From Sorangium cellulosum (GTDB lineage Bacteria; Myxococcota_A; Polyangia; Polyangiales; Polyangiaceae), in NCBI RefSeq assembly GCF_004135735.1, contig NZ_CP012670.1:1984001-2048000 (forward strand): 64,000 nucleotides of DNA. The letters are read 5' to 3'. Position numbers and translations under genes: made by a program. Below the pieces are notes generated by a model, which searched no databases, was not told where the DNA came from, and saw only the letters and a program-made list of their open reading frames with translations. Position 1 is the stretch's first letter. Each line of letters starts with the position of its first letter. Of the stretch, positions 44,927 to 52,325 are shown one piece after another.

Positions 44927-45342
44927 TCCGTCACCTGTTCCTTGCCATCACCTTCGCGCTCTGCGCGCTCTTCATCGCGTTGCCCGCCTGGGCCGGGAGC
45001 TACCTGGACAGGGCGAGCCTGCTCCTCGACGAGGCCCGCAAGGAAGGGGACCTGCTCCAGCCGCGGACGCATGACAAGGAGCTCGTCCTGGTGATCCACG
45101 CGCTCGCCGAGGCGCGCGCCCGCGTGGCGGCCAGGATGGAGTGTCCTGCCTCTGTCTCCAGGGCGCACCCGCACCTCCTGCTCGTGCTCGAGAACAGCGA
45201 GCGCGCAGCCGACGCGGCCGCTCAGGGCAACTTCAAGAAGTTCATGGAACACCTCACCGTGGCGCGAAACGAGGACCGCGCGTTCCGGGCGATCCTCGCC
45301 GAGCTCGGGTACACGCTGCCCACGCCGCGCGCGCAGCGCTGA
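44923..45342 (+). CDS. Small secreted helical protein, unknown function
   Basis: 139 residues with a clear signal peptide (LFLAITFALCALFIALPAWAG, cleaved after about residue 24). The mature part is helical (YLDRASLLLDEARKEGDLL, LVIHALAEARARVAARM) with one Cys. No family recognised. Translationally coupled to rnc by a 4-base overlap. The C-terminal codons and TGA lie inside the first copy of an 80-bp tandem duplication and within the palindrome GCGCTGAGCGC. Confidence 0.7.
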   Translation: MIRHLFLAITFALCALFIALPAWAGSYLDRASLLLDEARKEGDLLQPRTHDKELVLVIHALAEARARVAARMECPASVSRAHPHLLLVLENSERAADAAAQGNFKKFMEHLTVARNEDRAFRAILAELGYTLPTPRAQR

Positions 45343-45500
45343 GCGCGGCGCGCACCGGCGCGGCGCGGGCCCGCGAGCCGCGCCGGTCGGGAGCCGGCGC
45401 CACGCCGCGCGCGCAGCGCTCAGCGCGGAACACACCGGCGCGATGCGGGCCCGCGTTCCATGCCCGTCGGAAGCGGGGCCACGCCGAAGCGCAGCCCCCT
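45321..45500. repeat. 80-bp tandem repeat over the 3' end of the secreted-protein gene
   Basis: Units start with CACGCCGCGCGCGCAGCGCT at 45321 and 45401, with a third partial copy near 45480. Unit 1 includes the last codons and stop of the upstream gene. Confidence 0.85.
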
Positions 45501-45513
45501 CCGCGGGGACGCC

Positions 45514-46629
45514 TCAGAACACGGCGCCGAGATCGATCGCGAGGGTCCACTGCTGCCCGAGCCCGGCGAACTTGTTCTCGCCGGCGATCTCGTAGGCCTC
45601 GCCCTGGTTCGCGTCCTCGGGCGGCACGACGTCGGTGATGAAGTGCGCGCCGAACTTGACCATCTGGAAGCGCAGCTGGGCGCCGAAGTGGAGCCGGTGG
45701 CGCGTCATGCGCACGGCGTCGAACACGACGGTGTTGTTGAAGTCGGCCTGCGAGCCGCCCGAGCACACCGGCTGGCCGTCGTAGGGGACCGGCGCCCCGC
45801 CCTGCCCCTCCACGGGGGTCGCCGGCGAGTTCACCCCCCGGAAGTTGCAGTAGCTGACCGCGTCGGTGTTCGGGGTGAGATCGATCAGCCCCGAGTCGCC
45901 GAAGATCCGGAGCCACTGGTAGCCGGCGTACGGGGTGACGACCACGGTGCCGGAGATCGGCAGCGGCTTCGACACCTGCGCGTCGACGCCGGCGACCGTC
46001 AGCTGGAACTCCTCGGTCCCGGTGACCGTCCGGACGCTGCCGCCCACGGCGACCTCCGGGAAGATGGCGGGGATGCCCTTGCGGAAGCCCTCGAACAGCG
46101 CCCAGCGCACGTCGGCGCCCGCGCTGATGAGGTTCGTGTTGGCGAGGAACCCGACCGCGGTGGTCAGCTCGAACCCGAACGGAAAACCCTTGCGCACCTT
46201 CAGCGCGTAGTGCTGCAGGAAGGCGTCCGGGCTCCTGTTCTCGATCGAGAAGTCCTTGGTCGTCGGATCCTGCGGCCCCTGGGTGCCGCGCTTCCAGTAA
46301 TCCGCGTCGCTGTCAATCTTCGTGAAGTCGGCCTCGATGCCGATCTCGAACCCGCCGTAGCCGGTGGTCCGCGCCGCGTGCATCGCCGACGGCGCGACCG
46401 CGAAGCCGTACTGCGCGATGAGCTTCGCGAACGCGGCGTCGTCGGTCTGGCAGCGCTCGTAGCGCGAGGCGGGGTTGTAGTAGAGGCCCTTGTCCGGCCC
46501 CACCAGGCGGCAGCCCGAGTCGCGCACGAGCCGCGCGAGGGCTGGATCCATGGTGTCCGCGGTCGCCACCGAGGACGACACAACACCTGCAAGGGCAATG
46601 GCCGAGGCGATCCAGCACGATGCACGCAT
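45514..46629 (-). CDS. Predicted outer-membrane protein
   Basis: 371 residues with a signal peptide (SAIALAGVVSSSVATA, cleavage near residue 24). Strand-rich throughout (FEIGIEADFTKIDSD, FGFELTTAVGFLANTN, VVVTPYAGYQWLRIFG, HRLHFGAQLRFQMVKFGAHF) and ending in ...LAIDLGAVF with a terminal Phe, consistent with a beta barrel. Cysteines in CRLVG, RYERCQT, YCNFRG and VCSGG may form disulfides. No family recognised. The start is the ATG complementary to 46627-46629; longer frames overlap the trmL upstream region. Confidence 0.68.
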   Translation of the reverse strand: MRASCWIASAIALAGVVSSSVATADTMDPALARLVRDSGCRLVGPDKGLYYNPASRYERCQTDDAAFAKLIAQYGFAVAPSAMHAARTTGYGGFEIGIEADFTKIDSDADYWKRGTQGPQDPTTKDFSIENRSPDAFLQHYALKVRKGFPFGFELTTAVGFLANTNLISAGADVRWALFEGFRKGIPAIFPEVAVGGSVRTVTGTEEFQLTVAGVDAQVSKPLPISGTVVVTPYAGYQWLRIFGDSGLIDLTPNTDAVSYCNFRGVNSPATPVEGQGGAPVPYDGQPVCSGGSQADFNNTVVFDAVRMTRHRLHFGAQLRFQMVKFGAHFITDVVPPEDANQGEAYEIAGENKFAGLGQQWTLAIDLGAVF

Positions 46630-46843
46630 ACCGAGCGAGTCTCCGAGGCGGGAGGCTACGTGTCCGCTCGCACAGCCGTCAAGCGAACAGAGGCACCTCG
46701 TCGCTTTCCGATCACGTTTTGCGTCGTCCCACGTGGGCTGGCTGCCTCCTCCGGGGCCGCGCCGGCCAGGTCGGCCGGCGCCGGATGCACGATCGGCGCG
46801 CTCGGGGGTTGCGGCGCGCGGGCGCGTCGCGGAAAGAGAGGCC

Positions 46844-47362
46844 GTGCTCAAGGACGGTCGCCCCCGGCTCCGCGCGGCGCCGCTCGATCCGCCGTTCCGG
46901 ATCGTGCTGGTCGAGCCGGAGATCCCGCAGAACACAGGCAACATCGCGCGGCTCGCGGCTGCGACGCAGAGCCCGCTGCACCTGCTCGGCAGGCTGGGGT
47001 TCCGCATCGACGAGCGGAGCGTCCGCCGCGCGGGGCTCGACTACTGGCACCTGGTCTCGCTCGAGCAGCACCTCAACCTGGCCCACTTCCAGAACCGGCA
47101 CCCGGACGCGCGGCTGCGCCTGTTCAGCGCGCAGGCGACGCGGAGCTACCTCGACGCCGACTTCCGGCCGGGCGACGCCCTGGTGTTCGGCAAGGAGAGC
47201 GTGGGCCTCGACCCCGAGCTCCTCGCCCGCATGCCGGACGACGTCTTCGGGATCCCCACGCTGGGCGCCGTGCGCTCCCTCAACCTCGCGAACGCGGTGT
47301 CGATCGTCCTGTACGAGGCGCTCCGTCAGGCGGGCGCGCTCGCGGGCGCAGCGCCCGGGTGA
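46844..47362 (+). CDS. trmL: tRNA (cytidine/uridine-34 2'-O)-methyltransferase TrmL
   Basis: SPOUT-superfamily enzyme that 2'-O-methylates the wobble base of tRNA-Leu isoacceptors. 172 residues from a GTG preceded by GAGAG. Diagnostic motifs: FRIVLVEPEIPQNTGNIARL near the N-terminus, FGKESVGLDPELL, and the C-terminal knot PTLGAVRSLNLANAVSIVLYEALRQ. Slightly longer than E. coli TrmL at the N-terminus. Divergent from the outer-membrane protein gene. Confidence 0.93.
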   Translation: MLKDGRPRLRAAPLDPPFRIVLVEPEIPQNTGNIARLAAATQSPLHLLGRLGFRIDERSVRRAGLDYWHLVSLEQHLNLAHFQNRHPDARLRLFSAQATRSYLDADFRPGDALVFGKESVGLDPELLARMPDDVFGIPTLGAVRSLNLANAVSIVLYEALRQAGALAGAAPG

Positions 47363-47455
47363 GGGGGCGAGGCGGCGATGCGCGGCGGATGAAGGCGCGC
47401 GGGACGGCTGCGCGCGGTGGACGCCAGCGACGAGGCGTTCTAAGGGGAGGCGGGC

Positions 47456-47971
47456 ATGGCGGTGCACCGGCAGGGCTCACGACGCAGCGATCGACGGGCC
47501 GCCTCGCGTCTGCGCGGGGTCGGGGTCGCGATCGCGCTCTCGCTCGCCGCGCTGGCCTCCGCCGGATGCAGCAGGCGGCCCCCGAACGGCACGCCTGACG
47601 GCGCCGTGCGGGAGCTGATCGCGCGCCTGCGCCAGCTGCACGGCGATCCGGCCGACGCCAAGGCGGCCTTCGAGCTCCTGTCCCGGCGCGCCCGGGACAA
47701 CCTGGCGACGCGCGCGCAGCGCTACAGCGCGGCGACCGGGAAGGCGATCGCCCCCGAAGCGATGATCACGCCGTCGCGCTTCCTGCTGCGGTTCGAGCCG
47801 CAGCGCTACGTCGCCCAGATCGCCGGCGCGCACGCGCTGGTCGACGTCGCTGGCCTGCTCCCGGGCGAGCGCGCCCAGGTGCCGTGTGTGTACGAGGATG
47901 CAGGCTGGCGCGTCGACCTGGCGCTGCCTCCGCTCCCCCCCGAGCAGAAGCGGCCCGGCAGCGATCTCTGA
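47456..47971 (+). CDS. Putative lipoprotein
   Basis: 171 residues. The N-terminus is Arg-rich, then a hydrophobic segment with lipobox LASAGC (Cys about 38). The mature domain (ELIARLRQLHGDPADAKAAFELLSRRARDNLATRAQRYS ... PCVYEDAGWRVDLALPPLPPE) resembles small myxobacterial lipoproteins with an NTF2-like tail, but no firm family. The stop lies within a 28-bp tandem duplication. Confidence 0.7.
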   Translation: MAVHRQGSRRSDRRAASRLRGVGVAIALSLAALASAGCSRRPPNGTPDGAVRELIARLRQLHGDPADAKAAFELLSRRARDNLATRAQRYSAATGKAIAPEAMITPSRFLLRFEPQRYVAQIAGAHALVDVAGLLPGERAQVPCVYEDAGWRVDLALPPLPPEQKRPGSDL

Positions 47972-48005
47972 GCGAGGGCGGCCCGGCGGCGATCGCCGAG
48001 CGCGG
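47950..48005. repeat. 28-bp tandem duplication over the lipoprotein stop
   Basis: Units at 47950-47977 and 47978-48005 (GCGGCCCGGCRGCGATC core). The first contains the TGA; in the second the corresponding bases are changed. Confidence 0.75.
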
Positions 48006-48084
48006 CGCCCGCCCCGGCCGCAGCCGCGATCGAGCGCCCGCCGCCCTGGGTCGCCGTGCCTCTCGCCTGGCGATTCGGACCCAC

Positions 48085-48115
48085 AAAAGCCCGGAGGCCG
48101 GCAACGCCGGCCTCC
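48085..48115 (-). terminator. Rho-independent terminator of cdnL
   Basis: A perfect 10-bp GC stem with an AAC/GTT loop (GGAGGCCGGC / GCCGGCCTCC, 48093-48115) is followed on the minus strand by a short T run (complement of AAAA, 48085-48088), 42 bases after the cdnL stop. Confidence 0.75.
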
Positions 48116-48156
48116 ATCGGCAGCGGCCGCAGGGCCGCTAACCATGAGGGTTCGCC

Positions 48157-48663
48157 TCAGTTGGCGAGAAAGATCGCTTCGATCTCGGTCTTCACCTGCT
48201 CTTCCGTCTGGCCCCGGGCGATCGCGATCTCCTTGACGATCAGCGTCCGGGCCGTGTCGAGCATGCGGCGCTCACCGAACGAGAGTTGCTTGTCCGTCTT
48301 CAGGCGGTAGAGGTCGCGGAGCACCTCCGCGACGTCGTAGATCGAGCCCGTCTTGATCTTGTCCATGAAGCCGCGGTAGCGGCGGTTCCAGGTCTGGTTG
48401 TCGAACGCGATGGTGCGCTCGCGGAGAATGTCGAAGATTTCCCGGATTTCTTGCTCAGAGATGACCTGGCGAAGGCCGACCGCGCTCGCGTTGCTCACTG
48501 GAACCATGATCTTTCGATCCGTGTCCAAGATGCGGAGAACATAGAACCGCTGGCGATTACCAGCGATATCCTTCTCCTCGATGTTGACCACCTCGGCCAC
48601 GCCTTGGGCCGGGTAGACGGCTTTGTCGCCCACCTTGAACTGGATCTCCGAACGAGCCTGCAT
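48157..48663 (-). CDS. cdnL: CarD/CdnL-family RNA polymerase-binding regulator
   Basis: 168 residues. The N-terminal RNAP-interaction (Tudor-like) domain reads FKVGDKAVYPAQGVAEVVNIEEKDIAGNRQRFYVLRIL; the C-terminal helical DNA-binding domain includes NRRYRGFMDKIKTGSIYDVAEVLRDL and LSFGERRMLDTARTLIVKEIA. CdnL is essential in Myxococcus xanthus and stabilises open complexes at rRNA and growth-related promoters (known from the family). Start at 48663 chosen because AAGGAG lies 6 bases upstream; an ATG 21 bases earlier lacks one. Transcribed from a promoter about 340 nt upstream, ended by a clear terminator. Confidence 0.95.
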   Translation of the reverse strand: MQARSEIQFKVGDKAVYPAQGVAEVVNIEEKDIAGNRQRFYVLRILDTDRKIMVPVSNASAVGLRQVISEQEIREIFDILRERTIAFDNQTWNRRYRGFMDKIKTGSIYDVAEVLRDLYRLKTDKQLSFGERRMLDTARTLIVKEIAIARGQTEEQVKTEIEAIFLAN

Positions 48664-49296
48664 ATCGTCTCCTTTGCCTTCCACCCCGCCGTCTCTTTAT
48701 TTTTTCGTCTGCTCCCCGAGATCCTCCTCGGGGAGTGTCCGTTGAACATGCGGTTGAACCTGGACCCGCAGAACCAACACACACCGTCGCGCATTCCGAG
48801 AAAAACGCCGTATCGCCGTCTCGAGAACGCTGCTCGAGAGGCGAGCGCGCGAGCACCACCGCCGTGACCCTCGAGGGGTCGGTGCTCCGGCGTGCAAAGC
48901 AGAATCCTGGTCAGCGGCGGAAGAAGCGGACGGTTCCGGGCGGAAGGGACTGAGGTTGGGGGAACGGCCCCCTCGAAAAAGGGCCGGTTTGCGCCAGGCG
49001 CGCGCACTCTAGTGATCCGGCGCAGATACGTCAACAAAATTCCCCGTAGCTGACCCATCGTGGGATTATCATTGCGTTTTTCTTCTCGAGATCGGGCGGG
49101 GTCACAGTGTGTGCCCGTGGAGGCATCCGCCTAGGCGCGCGCCGGCTCGCCCCCCTAGCTTAGGGCAGAGCGGGCGTCTCCGGGAGAGGTGGCGGACCTG
49201 ACCTGGGTGGGATGGCTCAAATATGTGGTCGAGCCAACGGGGTGTGGGCGGACCGCGGGGGGAGAAATCCGTCCGATTTTCAGCGGGTGGGGAGGC
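48664..49296 (-). other. Long non-coding gap: cdnL leader and ppx 3' flank
   Basis: 633 bp without a credible gene. From about 49000 down to 48664 it is the putative cdnL 5' leader, with a stem-loop of 9-bp arms at 48712-48735 (CTCCCCGAG / CTCGGGGAG) next to an A/T-rich stretch. The rest (49035-49296) is the 3' side of the ppx/gppA gene; no terminator hairpin with a T run was seen. Confidence 0.6.
49006..49034 (-). promoter_or_regulatory. Sigma70-like promoter of cdnL
   Basis: On the minus strand TTGACG (complement of 49029-49034), a 17-base spacer, then TAGAGT (complement of 49006-49011). Transcription would start near 49000, leaving a leader of about 340 nt. Confidence 0.6.
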
Positions 49297-50232
49297 TCAT
49301 GGAAGGCAGAGCCGCTCGGCCAGCCCCCAGCGGACGCCGCGATCGGAGGCGACGAGATCGACGGAGCTTCCGGATATCCTGGAGATCCAGGCGAGGATCT
49401 CCTCGATGAGCACGCTGCCGGCCACGATCACGTCGGCGCGCGCTGGATCCAGGGCGCGAAGCTGCCGGCGGGCGGCGAGCGGCATCGACGCGAGCCGGGA
49501 CGTGAGGGCGACGATCTCCGCCCGGGATATCCGGGCGCCGTGCACGCGGGCGCCCTCGTACGGGACCACGTCGCGCACGATCGCAGCGAGGGTGGTCACC
49601 GTCCCCGCGACGCCGACCAGGGTGGGCGCGGCGGCCAGGCGCTCCGCTGGCAACGTGGCCAGCGCGGCCCGGGCGTCCGCGCGTACGGCGTCGAGCTCGG
49701 CCTCGGCCGGCGGGTCCGAGCGGATGTGACGCTCGGTCAGGCGGACGCTGCCCACGTCGAGGCTCGCCGACTGCACCACCGCGCCGTCGGCGCCGCCGAC
49801 GATGATCTCGGTGCTCCCGCCGCCCACGTCGAACACGACCCTGGGCCCCTGGGCCGGCACCTCGAGCCCCGTCAGCGCGCCGGCGAACGTGAGCTCCGCC
49901 TCCTCCCGCCCGGAGATGACGCGCGGCGCGGCGCCGATGAGCTCGCGGGCACGGGCGATGAACGCCTCGCCGCCGGCGGCGTCGCGCATCGCGCTGGTCC
50001 CGACGGCATCCACGCGCTGGGCCCCCAGGGCCCGGAGCTCCTCGCCGTAGCGGGCGAGGCAGGCGAGCGTGCGCTCGACGGCCTCGGGCGCGAGCGCGCG
50101 CGCCGCGTCGACCCCCTGGCCGAGCCGGGTGATCGTCGCGCGCTCGGCGAGCGCGACGACGTCGCCCCCGCGGCGCTCGGCGATGAGGAGGAGGACCGAG
50201 TTCGTCCCGATGTCGATGGCCGCGACGCGCAT
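49297..50232 (-). CDS. Exopolyphosphatase / guanosine pentaphosphate phosphatase (Ppx/GppA family)
   Basis: 311 residues, the short single-domain form of the actin-like Ppx/GppA family. Motifs: AAIDIGTNSVLLLIAE (4-19), GTSAMRDA, SGREEAELTFAGA, VFDVGGGSTEIIVG and VGVAGTVTTLAAI. It hydrolyses polyphosphate or pppGpp, affecting stress signalling; which substrate cannot be told without the C-terminal HD-like domain found in longer members. 10 bases from the upstream OmpA-family lipoprotein gene, so probably one transcript. Confidence 0.92.
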   Translation of the reverse strand: MRVAAIDIGTNSVLLLIAERRGGDVVALAERATITRLGQGVDAARALAPEAVERTLACLARYGEELRALGAQRVDAVGTSAMRDAAGGEAFIARARELIGAAPRVISGREEAELTFAGALTGLEVPAQGPRVVFDVGGGSTEIIVGGADGAVVQSASLDVGSVRLTERHIRSDPPAEAELDAVRADARAALATLPAERLAAAPTLVGVAGTVTTLAAIVRDVVPYEGARVHGARISRAEIVALTSRLASMPLAARRQLRALDPARADVIVAGSVLIEEILAWISRISGSSVDLVASDRGVRWGLAERLCLP

Positions 50233-50242
50233 CCGCCTGGAC

Positions 50243-51067
50243 CTACTGGGTGAGCGTCTTCAGGTCGAGCATCTCCTCGACGTTCGGCAGCACCACGAGC
50301 TCGCAACGGCGGTTCGCCTGCTTGTTCTCGGGGGTGTCGTTGGGCTTCACCGGGTCGGTGTCGCCGTAGCCGGAGGCGCTCCACCGCTCCGGCTTGAGGC
50401 CGCCGCCGCCCTTGTCCTCGGGCTGGAGCAGGAAGGCGAGCACCTCGCGGGCGCGCATGACGCTGAGCCCCCAGTTGTCCTTGAAGCGACCGCCGGCGAG
50501 CGGGGTGTTGTCCGTGTGCCCGGCGACCTGGAACGAGCGCGCCGACAGCCCGGCATCGTTGCGGATGACCTCGGCCACCTTGAGCAGGATGTCCTGGCCG
50601 TCCTTCTTCAGCGTCTCCCGGCCCGAGTCGAAGAGGACGTCGCCGGGCAGCTGGATGACCATCCGGTTGTTGCGGACGGTCACGTTGAGCCCGAGCTTCG
50701 TGAGCGCCTGCAGCTTCTCCCGCAGGACCTCGAAGCGCTTCTTGATGTCCTCGAGCTGCTGGGCGCGGCGGCGGAAGTCGTCGAGCGCGCGGGCCTGCTG
50801 CTCGAGGTTCGCGTTCAGGTTGGAGATGTCGACGCCGGCGGCCTTGAGCTGGGACTTGAGCTGCTCGATCCTGGCCGCGGCCTCGTCGAGCTCGCTCTTC
50901 GCCTTCTTGTTCTGCGCCTGCTCGGCGCTCAGCTGGGTCTTCAGGCCCTCGATCTCGCGGATCTTCGCCTGCATCTCCTCTTCCGAGTAGCCGCATCCGG
51001 ACGCTCCCGAGCCGGCAAGGAGCGTTGCGCCCAGCAGCAACCACGACGTCGAGCGACGAACCAACAT
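50243..51067 (-). CDS. OmpA/MotB-family lipoprotein with coiled coil
   Basis: 274 residues: signal peptide with SGASGC (Cys25 as the lipidated residue), a coiled coil from about 28 to 125 (IREIEGLKTQLSAEQAQNKKAK, LEQQARALDDFRRRAQQLEDIKKRF), and a C-terminal OmpA-like peptidoglycan-binding domain (VLFDSGRETLKKDGQDILLKVA ... VAGHTDNTPL ... NWGLSVMRAREVLAFL ... NRRCELVV). It presumably links the outer membrane to peptidoglycan. Resembles flagellar-motor-independent OmpA lipoproteins of delta-proteobacteria. Upstream of and close to ppx/gppA. Confidence 0.9.
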   Translation of the reverse strand: MLVRRSTSWLLLGATLLAGSGASGCGYSEEEMQAKIREIEGLKTQLSAEQAQNKKAKSELDEAAARIEQLKSQLKAAGVDISNLNANLEQQARALDDFRRRAQQLEDIKKRFEVLREKLQALTKLGLNVTVRNNRMVIQLPGDVLFDSGRETLKKDGQDILLKVAEVIRNDAGLSARSFQVAGHTDNTPLAGGRFKDNWGLSVMRAREVLAFLLQPEDKGGGGLKPERWSASGYGDTDPVKPNDTPENKQANRRCELVVLPNVEEMLDLKTLTQ

Positions 51068-51548
51068 ACCTTTCCTCCTAGAGCGGCGCGGAGCTCAGGC
51101 CCATGAGCAGCGAGCTCGGCGCGGGCGGCGCGACGGTAGCGAGGCGAATGGCGCCGCACAAGGCTCTCTAGAGCCTGCGCAACGCGGGTGCTCCGTGCGA
51201 CCATGAGTCGTCCAGCGCTCTTTGCGGCGCCGGACAGGCGCGCGATCGCCGGGGAGGAGCGGCGAGCGACAAGACAGAACATCGATCTGTTGTCAATAAA
51301 AATCGCCCATCTCTGGTGCCTGGTGGATTTCACCATGGCCTGATCCGGCGTTTACCCTCGCAACGCTTGCAGACCAGTTTGCCTGGAACACACGGGATAC
51401 ATCAGTTTAGGCCCTGCAAGATTTTCCTTGACCGTCACCATGCGTGGCAATATACGTCGTGCAACATCTGTTGCCTCGGTCAGGAAATTGTATCGGCGAG
51501 GACGTTCGGCGATGCCCGGGTGCCGGGGCGAATGCAGGAGGATTTCCA
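51068..51548. other. AT-richer intergenic region upstream of the H1-like gene
   Basis: 481 bp between divergent genes. Locally lower GC than the surroundings, especially 51285-51460. It contains a strong promoter (next entry) for the H1-like gene. No coding capacity recognised. Confidence 0.65.
51428..51456 (+). promoter_or_regulatory. Strong sigma70-like promoter of the H1-like gene
   Basis: TTGACC at 51428-51433, 17-base spacer, TATACG at 51451-51456. Predicted start near 51463 gives a leader of about 86 nt. Confidence 0.7.
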
Positions 51549-51923
51549 ATGGCTGCTAAGAAGACCGCGAAGAAGCCTGCGAAGAAGGTGACGAAGTCGG
51601 CCAAGAAGCCCGCCGCCGCGAAGGCCGGGAAGGTCGCGAAGAAGCCGGCGCGGAAGGCAGCGAAGAAGGCCGCCCCGAAGCGCGCCGTCGCCAAGAAGAC
51701 CCCGAAGCGCGCCGCCGCCAAGAAGCCCGCCAAGAAGGTCGCGAAGAAGCCGGCGCGCAAGGCCGCAGGCAAGAGGGCGGCTGCGCCGAAGAAGGCGGCC
51801 GCGACCCGCGGACGTGCGGCTGCCAAGCGCGCGCCGGCCAAGGCCGCGAGCACCCGCGGCGCGCGCAAGAGCACGCCAGCACCCGCCCCCGTGAGCGTCG
51901 CGCCGTCCGACGAGTCGGAATAA
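51549..51923 (+). CDS. Histone H1-like Lys/Ala/Pro-rich DNA-binding protein
   Basis: 124 residues, almost only Ala, Lys, Pro and Arg in repeats of the AKKxAKKPAxK type (KKTAKKPAKKVTKSAKKPAA; KKPAKKVAKKPARKAAGKRA), like eukaryotic H1 tails and the bacterial HctB/BphP/AlgP-type proteins. The C-terminus has an acidic end (SDESE). No folded domain. Likely binds and compacts DNA or RNA non-specifically. AGGAGG lies about 7 bases before the ATG and a good promoter is upstream, so it is probably well expressed. Low-complexity sequence, so relationships are hard to judge. Confidence 0.85.
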   Translation: MAAKKTAKKPAKKVTKSAKKPAAAKAGKVAKKPARKAAKKAAPKRAVAKKTPKRAAAKKPAKKVAKKPARKAAGKRAAAPKKAAATRGRAAAKRAPAKAASTRGARKSTPAPAPVSVAPSDESE

Positions 51924-52325
51924 GGCGCTACCAGGCGCGCCTCGCACCGTCCTGGTGGGACGAGGCGCTGCGATCGGACCCACCGCCCGCGACGAGACGG
52001 GTGGGTCCACAGGGTCGCTCGGGGGGTGAAGAACGCCGGAGAGACGGCGCTGGACACAGCGCCGGAGTAGCGCACGCGAGCAGGTGAAGACGTCCCTGCG
52101 GCGGCGCCGCCGCGGTATGGCGGGGGCTGCGGGCGCTGGCGATGAGGCGAGGCTCGTCTCCGCGTTGACGGCGGGCTCGTCTCCGCGTTGACGGCGGGCT
52201 CGTCTCCGCGTTGACGGCGGGCTCGTCTCCGCGTTGACGGCGCGGCACCGGCAGGGGAGCGCGCGGCCTCCAGCGGCGTTTCCCCGGGAACGGCGGCGAG
52301 CCTGCTCCCGGCGGCGGTGCGTCGC
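51924..52325. other. 402-bp gap with 23-bp tandem repeats
   Basis: Between the H1-like gene and the minus-strand hypothetical gene, which converge here. Apart from the 23-bp repeats at 52151-52242 I see no gene, hairpin terminator or promoter. Confidence 0.6.
52151..52242. repeat. Four perfect 23-bp tandem repeats
   Basis: GGCTCGTCTCCGCGTTGACG-type units start at 52151, 52174, 52197 and 52220. Head-to-tail without spacers. Confidence 0.92.

Noticed and set aside
48712..48735. Hairpin as an intrinsic terminator
   Set aside because: The T-rich run precedes the hairpin on the plus strand and becomes A-rich after it on the minus strand, so it is on the wrong side; treated as leader structure instead.
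48495..49058. Minus-strand frame running through the cdnL leader
   Set aside because: Off-frame with cdnL over their shared region, no domain, and the leader has no ribosome site for it.
49170..49260. tRNA-like stretch (GGGAGAGGTGGC and later CGAG...)
   Set aside because: No TTCGA T-loop, CCA end or cloverleaf pairing could be built.
52151..52242. Possible CRISPR array
   Set aside because: 23-bp units are directly adjacent with no spacers, and there are no cas genes.
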